From contig JAFGXQ010000236.1 in assembly GCA_016936575.1 (NCBI GenBank), positions 1 through 36,989 on the forward strand: 36,989 bases of DNA. Reading direction: 5' to 3'. Under the pieces are notes generated by a model. The model saw nothing but the letters and a program-made list of their open reading frames with translations, was not told the DNA's origin and ran no database searches. The position numbers and the translations under genes are program-made. The stretch's first letter is position 1. Every line of letters starts with the position of its first letter. Source of the DNA: Deltaproteobacteria bacterium (GTDB lineage: Bacteria > Myxococcota_A > Polyangia > JAAYKL01). Shown one piece after another: positions 1-7,200 of the stretch.

Positions 1-236
1 GACGCCGATTCGGATACGGACAGCGACGCCGATTCAGATACGGATAGTGATGCAGATACCGATGTGGATGCGGATTCCGACACCGATGCCGACACGGATT
101 CCGATACCGACGGTGACACCGATGCCGATACCGATGCCGATACCGATGCCGACGCGGATAGCGACAGCGAGGCCGATTCCGATGCGGACAGCGATGCCGA
201 TACCGATTCAGAAATCGATTCCGATAGTGATACGGA
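1..236 (+). repeat. Asp-rich hexanucleotide-like repeat encoding a D-x linker
   Basis: Nearly every second codon is GAT or GAC, alternating with GCN, TCN/AGN or ACN, giving a degenerate 6-bp periodicity. It encodes the low-complexity linker in front of the GH8 domain. Similar tracts occur at 12640-12830, 26900-26960 and 32206-32290. Confidence 0.85.
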
Positions 237-1332
237 CCCGGCGGGATTGTGTGCGTTGGCATCCAATCGCAGTGATGCCGATGTGCAGGCCGCGTATGAG
301 TTGTGGAAAACCACCGTGATCACCGATGAAGGGGCGGGCGGCTACCTGCGGGTTCGCAAACCCGACTCCGGAACCGTGATAGACTCCACGGTATCGGAGG
401 GCATCGGGTACGGTATGCTGCTGGCGGTGTACATGGATGACCAGGACTTGTTCGATAATCTGTGGATGTATGAGCAGATTCATCTGGACGGCAACGGGTT
501 GATGGATTGGGAAATCGGGCCGGACGGAAATGTGACCTCTGTGGGGACCGGCGCGGCCACCGACGGCGATGAGGATATGGCCTGGGCGTTGGTGATGGCG
601 TGGCGCAAGTGGGGTGGGCAAGGTCTGCTTCCCAAGACATACGAAGAATACGCAATTGAGCTCATCGATTTGATTTGGCAGTACGAAGTCGATTTCGCGC
701 GCAATTATATGTTGAAGCCGGGGGACTCGTGGGGAAATGTGGATGTCACCAACCCTTCGTATTTCGCGCCTGCGTACTTTCGGGTATTTGCCGAAGTGAC
801 CGACAACGAGGATTGGTTGCTGGTGCTTGATGAGAGCTACGCCATTATTGATCGCAGCCTCAACGACGACAGCGGAAATACCAACAACGGTCTGGTTCCC
901 GCATGGTGCAACTCCGCGGGTACGCCGGTGGAGGCCTACAACGGTGCACCGCTCCATTTTCAGCATGATTCCACCCGCACGCCGTTTCGGGTGGCGCAGG
1001 ACTACTGCTACTTCGGGGAACCGCGCGCACGGGCGTATCTCGAGAAGATTACCGGTTTTTATCAGGGTGTGGGCGTTTCCAATATTGTGGACGGCTACGA
1101 ATTGGACGGCACACCGCGTCCCCAGCGCGCGGTGGATGGCGCCCAGGCCGCATCATTTGTGGGGCCGGCGGGTGTCGGGGCTATGTACGATGCATCGAAT
1201 CAGCCGTTTATCGATGAAGCGTACGCGGCGGTTGCCACATTGGAACTGACCGCGGGCACCATCTATTACGAAAAATGCTGGGCCGCCCTCTCATTACTTA
1301 TGCTGAACGGCGACCTGGTGATTTACCCGTAG
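1..1332 (+). CDS. Glycoside hydrolase family 8 (endoglucanase-type), 5' end outside window
   Basis: The frame is open from base 1, so the true start and any signal peptide lie upstream; the visible part is 443 codons. Codons 1 to about 79 are an Asp-rich linker (Asp alternating with Ala, Ser, Thr). The rest is a GH8 (alpha/alpha)6-barrel domain. The GH8 signature [19 protein letters not shown] fits the family pattern A-[ST]-D-[AG]-D. The probable general acid is Glu133, in [10 protein letters not shown]8 enzymes are inverting hydrolases of beta-1,4 links in cellulose, xylan, lichenan or chitosan; the substrate cannot be told from sequence alone. The linker suggests a secreted or surface enzyme with an anchor or second domain upstream. 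The gene ends with TAG at 1330-1332. Confidence 0.9.
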   Translation, partial: DADSDTDSDADSDTDSDADTDVDADSDTDADTDSDTDGDTDADTDADTDADADSDSEADSDADSDADTDSEIDSDSDTDPAGLCALASNRSDADVQAAYELWKTTVITDEGAGGYLRVRKPDSGTVIDSTVSEGIGYGMLLAVYMDDQDLFDNLWMYEQIHLDGNGLMDWEIGPDGNVTSVGTGAATDGDEDMAWALVMAWRKWGGQGLLPKTYEEYAIELIDLIWQYEVDFARNYMLKPGDSWGNVDVTNPSYFAPAYFRVFAEVTDNEDWLLVLDESYAIIDRSLNDDSGNTNNGLVPAWCNSAGTPVEAYNGAPLHFQHDSTRTPFRVAQDYCYFGEPRARAYLEKITGFYQGVGVSNIVDGYELDGTPRPQRAVDGAQAASFVGPAGVGAMYDASNQPFIDEAYAAVATLELTAGTIYYEKCWAALSLLMLNGDLVIYP

Positions 1333-1438
1333 TTGGAGATTGCTTCGCTGTGCGATTTTCTATATTCTAAGCGTATTGCCATATATATCGGTTCATGTAT
1401 CGGGCAGTTCCTTTCTTGACATCAGTTTGTACACGATT

Positions 1439-1479
1439 AATATAATTAGCATGCTTAACTTTAGCACACTAATTATATT
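1439..1479. repeat. Large inverted repeat (11-bp perfect arms) between GH8 and sulfatase genes
   Basis: AATATAATTAG at 1439-1449 is the exact reverse complement of CTAATTATATT at 1469-1479. The 19-base spacer can itself pair TGCT with AGCA. The element is strongly AT-rich. It spans the first in-frame ATG (1451) of the downstream sulfatase gene, so it may sit in a leader and affect translation, or act as a weak terminator for the GH8 gene. The 10-mer TTAGCATGCT inside it also occurs at 9542-9551. Confidence 0.55.
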
Positions 1480-2983
1480 GCGATTTTTCAATATCCGAGT
1501 ATGGCGGTTGTCGGTGATAGTGTGGGGAGGGATATTCGTACTGTGTATCCCGTCGTGTAGTCAACGAGATACGTCAAAGTCGTCGGTTGCCGGTGAATCT
1601 GCAAGTGTTGACGAAAAGGCATTGGGCGCACAACAATCCACGGACGATGGGGGTGCCGATAGCGGGGTATCCAATAAAAGTGCGCCGATACCCCGAAAGA
1701 TTGTAATCGTGCTGTTGGATGCGTTGCGGCCGGATTATCTGGGGTTTGTAGATAACAAGTCACGTGAAACGGCCCCGTATCTGGCATCATTGAGCGACCA
1801 GGCAATGGTGTTTACGCGTGCGTTTTCCACTTCAACATGGACAGCACCGTCCACTGCCTCGCTGTTCACGTCCCTATATCCTCAGCAGCACGGCATCCAG
1901 TACGGTTTTAGAGCACAACAAAGTAATATTGATAAATATCGCGATGATGAAGATGTAGATATTGAAATGGACGTGCTGCCGGAAGACAGAAAACTGCTTG
2001 CGGAATTGCTGACCGAAATGGGATATAAGACGTTCGGCCTGGCCACAAATATCAATATCAGTGAACCTTTGGGGTTCAACCGCGGTTTTCGAAAATTTAT
2101 GTACATCCCGTATCACCGCGGGCCCGCGGAAGTGGTGGCCGCACAATTGAAAGAGTGGGCGCCGGAAATAAAATCTGCGGAGCGATCATTTGTGTATCTG
2201 CATTTGAACGACCCCCATCAGCCTTATGAATTTCGCAAAGCGTTTTATGCGTGCATTGAGGATTGTAAAGACCCCCGAGAGGATACGCGAGCTAGATATC
2301 GCAGTGAAATCGGATATGTGGATGCACAGCTGAAGCGCATGTTTCGCATGCTGGGTGTGGACGATGATACGCTGCTGGTGGTGCTTTCCGATCATGGCGA
2401 GGAGTTTTGGGATCATGGCGGCACAGAGCATGGCCCCACGTTGTATTGGGAACTGAATCGGGTGTTGCTGATGTACCGTTGGCCGGCTGGCGGTATTGTT
2501 CCCGGTAAAAAAAATGTGAATGTGAGCCATGTGGATTTACTGCCTACGCTGTTGGAATTTGTCGGTGCAAAGCGCCCCCGCGGCCTGGAGGGAACCAGTT
2601 TGGTACCTGTACTTCGAAATGCTGATCGGGGAAAAACGCAACATCGGCTTCGTCAGCGCGCGTTGTTCGCGCATCGGTTGTATTCGAAAATTAACGACAA
2701 GCATCTAACTGCACTGATTGTGGGAAGTTGGAAGTTAATTGACTATTTTCACGAGCGTTCCGAGCTGTATCATCATGATGGTGATCTGTATGAGCAACGG
2801 GATATCAGCCGAACGCGTCCTCGAACCGTGAATCGGTTGGAAAGGCGACTGCAAAAGGCGAATCGTCGTCTCAATCAACATAAAACGGTAAACAAGCAAG
2901 TGAAAGTGAAACTGGATCAGACGCTTTTGAAAAAATTGCGTTCTTTGGGGTACGTGGAAGAGGGAAACGCGGCGCAAAAATAG
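1451..2983 (+). CDS. Sulfatase-fold (alkaline phosphatase superfamily) lipoprotein
   Basis: 510 aa from ATG 1451. The frame is open from a TTG at 1340, but that codon has GGAG only 1 base away; no good ribosome site precedes 1451 either, so the start is uncertain. A hydrophobic segment ends at IPSC (Cys36), a plausible lipobox. Sulfatase motifs follow: LLDALRPD (about 88-95, metal), TAPSTAS (131-137, active-site loop), LHLNDPHQPY (about 250-259) and DHGEEFWDHGG (314-324, metal). The position normally occupied by the formylglycine Cys or Ser is Thr131, and the following Arg is replaced. This resembles phosphoethanolamine/phosphoglycerol transferase-like or phosphodiesterase members more than true sulfatases. 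Location is probably the periplasm or outer membrane. Substrate unknown. Confidence 0.82.
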   Translation: MLNFSTLIILRFFNIRVWRLSVIVWGGIFVLCIPSCSQRDTSKSSVAGESASVDEKALGAQQSTDDGGADSGVSNKSAPIPRKIVIVLLDALRPDYLGFVDNKSRETAPYLASLSDQAMVFTRAFSTSTWTAPSTASLFTSLYPQQHGIQYGFRAQQSNIDKYRDDEDVDIEMDVLPEDRKLLAELLTEMGYKTFGLATNINISEPLGFNRGFRKFMYIPYHRGPAEVVAAQLKEWAPEIKSAERSFVYLHLNDPHQPYEFRKAFYACIEDCKDPREDTRARYRSEIGYVDAQLKRMFRMLGVDDDTLLVVLSDHGEEFWDHGGTEHGPTLYWELNRVLLMYRWPAGGIVPGKKNVNVSHVDLLPTLLEFVGAKRPRGLEGTSLVPVLRNADRGKTQHRLRQRALFAHRLYSKINDKHLTALIVGSWKLIDYFHERSELYHHDGDLYEQRDISRTRPRTVNRLERRLQKANRRLNQHKTVNKQVKVKLDQTLLKKLRSLGYVEEGNAAQK

Positions 2984-3028
2984 CATCTGGTTCGATGCCG
3001 GGGGTGCAAGGATTCGGGGAGGAGAGAA

Positions 3029-4000
3029 ATGTCATTTGAATGGAACACGTTTGTCTATCGCCATTTTTATTTGGTGATTTTAAGTTCATTGGCGCTCTGT
3101 GCATTTTATTCGGCCAGGGGGATAAACTGCATTATCGCGGCCCAATTGTCTTCGCAGATGGATAGCGTTTCATGGAACCGTTCGCACGCGTTCGTCAAGC
3201 GGGAAGACTTGCCGCGTCCGTCAAAACGGAATGCGAAATCTTCGGCTGGAGATAAGGCAATTCTATCTCGCAATATTTTCAGTTCGGTCATCGGCCCCAT
3301 TGAGCCGTCGAAACCCACTGAGTTGAGGGGGGCTGCGACGGCGTCAGAACCGATTCCCACAGGTGAGATGCCGGTGGTTCCATGTGAGGACGCAGTGCCC
3401 AAAGTTCTTGCTACGGTGGTGTCGGACCGTCGTCCGGAATGGTCTTTTGCATCCATTGCCACACACGGAGAAAAAGCATTGTATCGACAAGGCGATGAAC
3501 TCGGAGATAAAGAGGTGTTCGGCATTTCCTGGCGGTACGTTTTTTTACGGGGAAGCAGCAGCATATGTTACATTGATTTGTTCGGAGAAAATAACCTGAA
3601 GGCGGTTGCGTTGAAACGGGGCCGCGTTCGCCAATCGAAAATACCGCGTCGATTTAGAAAAGATGTTGCCTTTATCGGACCCAATACTCGGGAAATATCG
3701 CGAACGTTGGCCAATCGGCTGAGTCGTAATCCCACCAGAACCGCCCGCCAGTTGCGCCTTCGCCCTTACAAAAAGCAGGGCGAGATTGTGGGGTTCCGTG
3801 TTCGACGGCTTTCCGCGAGCAGCCCGTTTCGCGCACTCGGATTGAAACGCGGCGATGTGATTCGTTCTGTGAACGGTACGCCGCTCAACAGTGTGGACGG
3901 CGCCATGGCTGCGTACGCTGCTTTGAAAGATAAAAATGAGTATTCGTTCTTAATTTCGCGGCGGGGAAAACCGATTACGTTGAAGGTGAAAGTGAAGTAG
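3029..4000 (+). CDS. gspC: GspC-like type II secretion inner-membrane protein (HR + PDZ)
   Basis: 323 aa; the start at 3029 follows GGGAGGAGAGAA. The layout is that of GspC: a short cytoplasmic N-terminus, one TM helix (about 13-32), a poorly conserved linker, a homology-region-like beta domain (about 105-175, beginning LATVVSDRRPEWSFASI and including YRQGDELGDKEV), then a C-terminal PDZ domain (about 245-320, SPFRALGLKRGDVIRSVNGT). In the T2SS, GspC links the inner-membrane platform to the GspD secretin and may contact substrates. It stands alone: no gspD, E, F or pseudopilin genes lie nearby. It follows the sulfatase gene by 45 bp on the same strand, so co-transcription is possible. An alternative is a membrane-anchored PDZ protein derived from GspC. 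Confidence 0.75.
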   Translation: MSFEWNTFVYRHFYLVILSSLALCAFYSARGINCIIAAQLSSQMDSVSWNRSHAFVKREDLPRPSKRNAKSSAGDKAILSRNIFSSVIGPIEPSKPTELRGAATASEPIPTGEMPVVPCEDAVPKVLATVVSDRRPEWSFASIATHGEKALYRQGDELGDKEVFGISWRYVFLRGSSSICYIDLFGENNLKAVALKRGRVRQSKIPRRFRKDVAFIGPNTREISRTLANRLSRNPTRTARQLRLRPYKKQGEIVGFRVRRLSASSPFRALGLKRGDVIRSVNGTPLNSVDGAMAAYAALKDKNEYSFLISRRGKPITLKVKVK

Positions 4001-4017
4001 CGGCGGTCACGGCGTTA

Positions 4018-4764
4018 TCATCCGGTGCTCAAGTAGGTGCGATAGTGTTCGTACATTTTTTTATCCATGAAGCGCTCGTTCAATTGTTCGTGTTTGAACA
4101 GCGGGCTTGAGAGAAATACATCCTGAGGCAAGTCGATTTGTATCTTTTTGTCCGGCCATGAAATGTTTTGAATCCACGCAGGAGACATGGGAATTTTTTT
4201 TGACACGCGGTTGCTTTCACCGATGTCGATAACGAACAATGCGGTCGCCCAGTTTTCGAGATAAAATGCAAGATTCCAAACCTTTCCCACACGCTCGAAT
4301 TCCGATTCAATATTATATCCGATCATCTCCTGAACACTTCGCAAGTGACCGTACGGTTCATATCGGGCGGCAATATCCGCAATAATTTCTTTGTCGACGA
4401 TTGCACCGTGTTGGCTGGCAAGCGGGGTGGATGCGAACAGAAACGGCGGAATCATCCATTGAAAATGGGTCTGCAGTTTTTGTTCGTAGTGTTTGGATAT
4501 GGGTTGACGCTCTTTCAGGGGCGGTGCATTCTGGATGTGATCGATTGAATGACGAACGCTGAGGTACTTGTTATGCGGAGAGTACGGGAGCATTGCCTCT
4601 GCCGCAATGAGTACGCTTTGTCCCGGCGGTAATGGTCGGGTTTCTACGACAAAGTAATTGGTCCCCCAAAAACGGTCATCAATCAGAATGTCGGATATTA
4701 CTCCCGCAATCCCGTCTGCCGCAACGATTTGTTTTCCTTGCAACTCATCAAACATTGCCTTCAT
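4018..4764 (-). CDS. PRC-barrel domain protein under a sigma-54 promoter
   Basis: 248 aa. The frame is open upstream to 4974, but 4764 is chosen because AAAGGAGA lies just before that ATG and a -24/-12 promoter sits 45-60 bp upstream (4824-4809). The N-terminal part (about 1-70, LQGKQIVAADGIAGVISDILIDD) is a PRC-barrel with the usual pattern 'G..v.d..G..G.v.D...d'. A second, more divergent barrel-like repeat is at about 115-215 (RSVQEMIGYNIES and following). PRC-barrels are small beta-barrels of photosynthetic reaction centre H subunit and RimM type; in soluble bacterial proteins they are often stress-associated. No signal peptide or TM helix. It is divergent from the 5064 gene. Biochemical function unknown. 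Confidence 0.8.
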   Translation of the reverse strand: MKAMFDELQGKQIVAADGIAGVISDILIDDRFWGTNYFVVETRPLPPGQSVLIAAEAMLPYSPHNKYLSVRHSIDHIQNAPPLKERQPISKHYEQKLQTHFQWMIPPFLFASTPLASQHGAIVDKEIIADIAARYEPYGHLRSVQEMIGYNIESEFERVGKVWNLAFYLENWATALFVIDIGESNRVSKKIPMSPAWIQNISWPDKKIQIDLPQDVFLSSPLFKHEQLNERFMDKKMYEHYRTYLSTG

Positions 4765-4808
4765 TCCATTCTCCTTTCCTTGAGATGGGTTGTCGGTAGA
4801 AATATTTT

Positions 4809-4824
4809 TGCAACCGTCGTGCCG
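4809..4824 (-). promoter_or_regulatory. Sigma-54 (-24/-12) promoter for the PRC-barrel gene
   Basis: On the minus strand the sequence is CGGCACGACGGTTGCA. Against the consensus TGGCACG-N4-TTGCW it differs only in the first base. GG (4823-4822) and GC (4811-4810) are exactly 10 bases apart. The predicted transcript starts near 4798, about 34 bases before ATG 4764 and upstream of its ribosome site. Confidence 0.8.
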
Positions 4825-4926
4825 TTCCTCATTGCTGCAGCACTGCAAAAACGAAACGCCGCTGTCACCGGTATTTGATAGTGTTGAAAAAAAATCCTCT
4901 CCGGCAGGACAAAGTTCGCCGAACAG

Positions 4927-4942
4927 GACAGTTTCGCCTGTC
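4927..4942. promoter_or_regulatory. Candidate activator-binding inverted repeat between divergent sigma-54 promoters
   Basis: GACAG at 4927-4931 and CTGTC at 4938-4942 form a perfect inverted repeat with a 6-base spacer. A shorter one (GACA-ATG-TGTC) lies at 4986-4996. They sit about 60 and 105 bases upstream of the two -24 elements, a reasonable enhancer position. The assignment to the neighbouring activator is inference. Confidence 0.3.
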
Positions 4943-5001
4943 GGTTGGGTTTCCGCTTCGCGGTTTTGCGGCAAAATCTCATTCGGACAATGTGTCGGTA
5001 T

Positions 5002-5017
5002 TGGCCTTTCTTTTGCA
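5002..5017 (+). promoter_or_regulatory. Sigma-54 (-24/-12) promoter for the 69-aa gene
   Basis: TGGCCTTTCTTTTGCA has intact TGGC and TTGCA elements with the invariant GG (5003-5004) and GC (5015-5016) separated by 10 bases. Expected start near 5028, giving a leader of about 36 bases, nearly the same geometry as the divergent promoter at 4809-4824. Confidence 0.72.
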
Positions 5018-5063
5018 ATTGTTCCTTCCTCTTCATTTGGTTTGAATGGAAAAGGAGGTGTGT

Positions 5064-5273
5064 ATGGAGATGCAACAGATAGAAGCGAAAGCCGGAGAGT
5101 TGCGTCAATTGATTGAGGAATTGCGCCGGGGGGCGTCAGTTGCCGATGTGAGTAGACGGTTTCGTCAGGTTGTGGAAAGTGCCTCAGAAAGTACGCCCTA
5201 CCAAAAGAAGTCTAGAGATGTCGCCGACGCGACCGGATTTTTATCTAACGGAAATTCGCTTCATTCGAGGTAG
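5064..5273 (+). CDS. 69-aa helical protein, DUF438-like N-terminal segment
   Basis: An ideal ribosome site AAAGGAGGTG precedes ATG 5064; an upstream in-frame ATG at 5046 is less likely because it overlaps that site. The sequence is charged and helical. The stretch ELRQLIEELRRGASVADVSRRF resembles the N-terminal helices of DUF438 proteins, which are often fused to PAS or hemerythrin-like domains; here nothing follows. The C-terminal 25 residues are low in hydrophobics and probably disordered. It has a strong sigma-54 promoter and its 3' end overlaps the end of the convergent activator gene by 29 bp. Likely a small cytosolic regulatory or stress protein; function unknown. Confidence 0.6.
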   Translation: MEMQQIEAKAGELRQLIEELRRGASVADVSRRFRQVVESASESTPYQKKSRDVADATGFLSNGNSLHSR

Positions 5274-6702
5274 ATAAACGGTGTTTTTTCAACAGGGTGT
5301 AGAAGCGAGATCTCGAAAGTCCAGAAGTTTGAATTGCTTTTTGTATATCGGTGTGATGCCGCCGCAGTAATTCTCGAAAATATGAGCATTCAATTTGACG
5401 AACACCTTCTGTGCGGACGTCGCATAAAGGTGGAAGGCTTTCTGCGGAAAGAAAGCCGAATACGGATTCGGTGTTGTAGCGCGGTGGAAATATGCTGTCT
5501 GAGGTACCTGTGGATGCATGGATGATTTTGGCCCGGATATCGTCCGGTAGATCTCTTGGATAAATCATTGGATTATGATTGGAATTCAGCACCGCGCGTT
5601 CCATCGCCTGATTGAGTTCCCGCACGTTCCCCGGCCAATCATAGGTGGAAAGAAAATCAAAAAAGTCAGAAGAAAAATGCTTCGATGGAAGATTATAATG
5701 GGCACAGAGTTTCTGAACATGAAATACGGTAAGCGGCTCAATATCATCAACCCGATCTCGCAATGGAGGAGCGACGATCGTCATTGATTTGAGGCGAAAC
5801 AGTAGATCTTCTCGAAACTGTTTTTTCTGAACAAGATGTTCCAGGTTTTGATTGGTAGCGGCGACCAACCGAAAATCACTTTGACGTTCGGTTTTACTCC
5901 CAATGGGCCGAAAGGTTTTTTGTTGGAGTATTCTCAGGAATTTGGTTTGAATTTCCAGCGGCAGTTCTCCGATTTCATCTAGAAATAGTGTACCGCCGTG
6001 TACCTCTCTGAGTAAGCCTTCTCTGTTGTCGTCCGCACCGGTATATGCCCCTTTTTCGTGGCCGAAAAGCATATTCTCCACCAGATTTTCAGGCAGCGCA
6101 GTACAATCTACTACCACAAACGGTTTATGACGGCGTGGACTGTTGTCGTGAATTGTAGAAGCGATCAATTCCTTGCCTGTGCCCGTTTCTCCGGTGATGA
6201 GGACGTTCAAATCTCCCTGTGCAGCCACAGCCATTTTGTGAAAGCAGCGTTTCAATGCCGGACTGGAACCGATAATATTCGGATGATTCAATTCCTGTCG
6301 CGGAAATCTCCGCTGACGCTCTGTCTGGTACTGGAAAATCTGTCGTAGAATACGTTGAATTTTTTTGGCGGAAGAAGAGTATCTCACCACCCCCCATGCG
6401 CCTGCCTGAACACAGGTTGAAGCTTCCTCCGCTTTGGGAGAGTCCTGTATTACAAGAATTTCCGGGAGATACCTGGAGGAGTGAAATGCGGTGATGTACT
6501 CGGACGCAGCGTCGTGGGCCAATTCCGCATCCAGTACGATTGCATCGAAGCGGGTGGTTTCTATTTTTTGCCGCGCTTCTTCCATTGTAAAAACGTGTTG
6601 CACGTTGAATTGAAGTTGCGCGGACGATTCATAAAATGTTCGGTAATGTGGGGTTTGCGTGCCGATTATAAGTACTGATTTTGATGATTCGAATGAATTC
6701 AT
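5245..6702 (-). CDS. Sigma-54-dependent activator with degenerate receiver domain (NtrC family)
   Basis: 485 aa from ATG 6702, chosen because GGAGT lies 7 bases upstream; the frame continues to 6777. Receiver-like domain at about 9-120: the acidic pair expected after the first strand is absent (VLIIGTQT), Asp58 (IVLDAEL) remains, and the conserved Lys near the C-terminus is replaced by Arg (GVVRYSS). AAA+ domain at about 145-385: Walker A GETGTGKE (171-178), sigma-54 contact loop GAYTGA (218-223, Tyr instead of the more common Phe) and Walker B GGTLFLDE (236-243). A Fis-type helix-turn-helix lies at the C-terminus (AIQTSGLSRSRFYTLLKK). No sensor kinase is adjacent. Its own promoter is sigma-70-like, while three flanking genes carry sigma-54 promoters, so it is the obvious candidate activator. 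Confidence 0.92.
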   Translation of the reverse strand: MNSFESSKSVLIIGTQTPHYRTFYESSAQLQFNVQHVFTMEEARQKIETTRFDAIVLDAELAHDAASEYITAFHSSRYLPEILVIQDSPKAEEASTCVQAGAWGVVRYSSSAKKIQRILRQIFQYQTERQRRFPRQELNHPNIIGSSPALKRCFHKMAVAAQGDLNVLITGETGTGKELIASTIHDNSPRRHKPFVVVDCTALPENLVENMLFGHEKGAYTGADDNREGLLREVHGGTLFLDEIGELPLEIQTKFLRILQQKTFRPIGSKTERQSDFRLVAATNQNLEHLVQKKQFREDLLFRLKSMTIVAPPLRDRVDDIEPLTVFHVQKLCAHYNLPSKHFSSDFFDFLSTYDWPGNVRELNQAMERAVLNSNHNPMIYPRDLPDDIRAKIIHASTGTSDSIFPPRYNTESVFGFLSAESLPPLCDVRTEGVRQIECSYFRELLRRHHTDIQKAIQTSGLSRSRFYTLLKKHRLSTSNEANFR

Positions 6703-6734
6703 GCACGTTACTCCATACGTTTGATGTTGAAGCA

Positions 6735-6763
6735 ATTTTATCATAGAAATGAATCTTTGTAAA
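6735..6763 (-). promoter_or_regulatory. Sigma-70-type promoter of the sigma-54 activator gene
   Basis: On the minus strand: TTTACA (6763-6758), 17-base spacer, TAAAAT (6740-6735), preceded by TG at the extended -10 position. Each hexamer matches 5 of 6 consensus bases. Predicted start near 6728, 26 bases before ATG 6702. Confidence 0.6.
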
Positions 6764-6834
6764 AACCGACGATGCAAACCTACACGCGCATCGACAAACT
6801 GTGGTGACGGCTTCCGGGAAATGTCGCAGCCAAA

Positions 6835-6850
6835 TGGAACGGTTATTGCT
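6835..6850 (+). promoter_or_regulatory. Sigma-54 (-24/-12) promoter for the zinc-ribbon gene
   Basis: TGGAACGGTTATTGCT differs from TGGCACG-N4-TTGCW at a single base. GG (6836-6837) and GC (6848-6849) are 10 bases apart. Transcription should start near 6861, leaving an unusually long leader of about 89 bases before ATG 6950. That leader contains a perfect 10-bp palindrome, CCACCGGTGG, at 6900-6909. Confidence 0.75.
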
Positions 6851-6949
6851 GTTATATATCTACTTTAAATTGCTGCTTTTCCTCGGGGATGTAAACAGTC
6901 CACCGGTGGGAGGAAAAAAGAACAATTATTTACTGGAAGGAGACAACCG

Positions 6950-7162
6950 ATGCCAAAAGCTGTACCGATTTATTGTGATCACTGTCATATGTTGGCCGTT
7001 GTTCGTATTGATGGGAAACCGTTTTGTATGAAATGTACGAAGTCCTTGTTTTCAGCTGACGCCGATAAATCATCCATAGATTTCAAGGAACGGGCCACGC
7101 CGCTGAAAGTCGTTCGTCATCGGGAGATGGATCCCCCCAGTGTGGAAGATTTGAAATCGTAG
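6950..7162 (+). CDS. 70-aa zinc-ribbon protein
   Basis: GGAAGGAGA precedes ATG 6950 by 7 bases. The protein has a CxxC pair (YCDHCH, residues 9-12) and a second pair (FCMKC, about 26-29), a four-cysteine zinc-ribbon or rubredoxin-like knuckle about 20 residues long. A charged, probably flexible tail follows. No signal peptide, so it is cytosolic. A near-consensus sigma-54 promoter at 6835-6850 places it in the presumed regulon of the divergent activator. It ends 31 bp before the stop of the convergent channel gene. Its partner and function are unknown; a small adaptor or stress protein is plausible. Confidence 0.75.
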   Translation: MPKAVPIYCDHCHMLAVVRIDGKPFCMKCTKSLFSADADKSSIDFKERATPLKVVRHREMDPPSVEDLKS

Positions 7163-7184
7163 CACCACGGGGTTGAACAGATTT

Positions 7185-7200
7185 CCCGTACCGTCACGGG
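7185..7200. other. Short hairpin between convergent genes
   Basis: CCCGT at 7185-7189 pairs with ACGGG at 7196-7200 over a 6-base loop, overlapping the last codons of the minus-strand channel gene. There is no T-run on either side, so I do not call it an intrinsic terminator. Confidence 0.3.

Noticed and set aside
47..319. 90-codon frame rich in Met, Pro, Ile and Thr over the Asp-rich repeat
   Set aside because: It is the frame-shifted reading of the repeat encoding the GH8 linker; similar Met/Pro/Ile frames appear on the other strand at 12398-12883. No ribosome site.
208..966. 252-codon minus-strand frame opposite the GH8 gene
   Set aside because: Lies fully inside a clear GH8 coding region; composition is that of an antisense shadow with no domain.
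4765..4974. 70-residue N-terminal extension of the PRC-barrel protein
   Set aside because: It would cover the -24/-12 promoter, and a strong ribosome site lies directly before ATG 4764.
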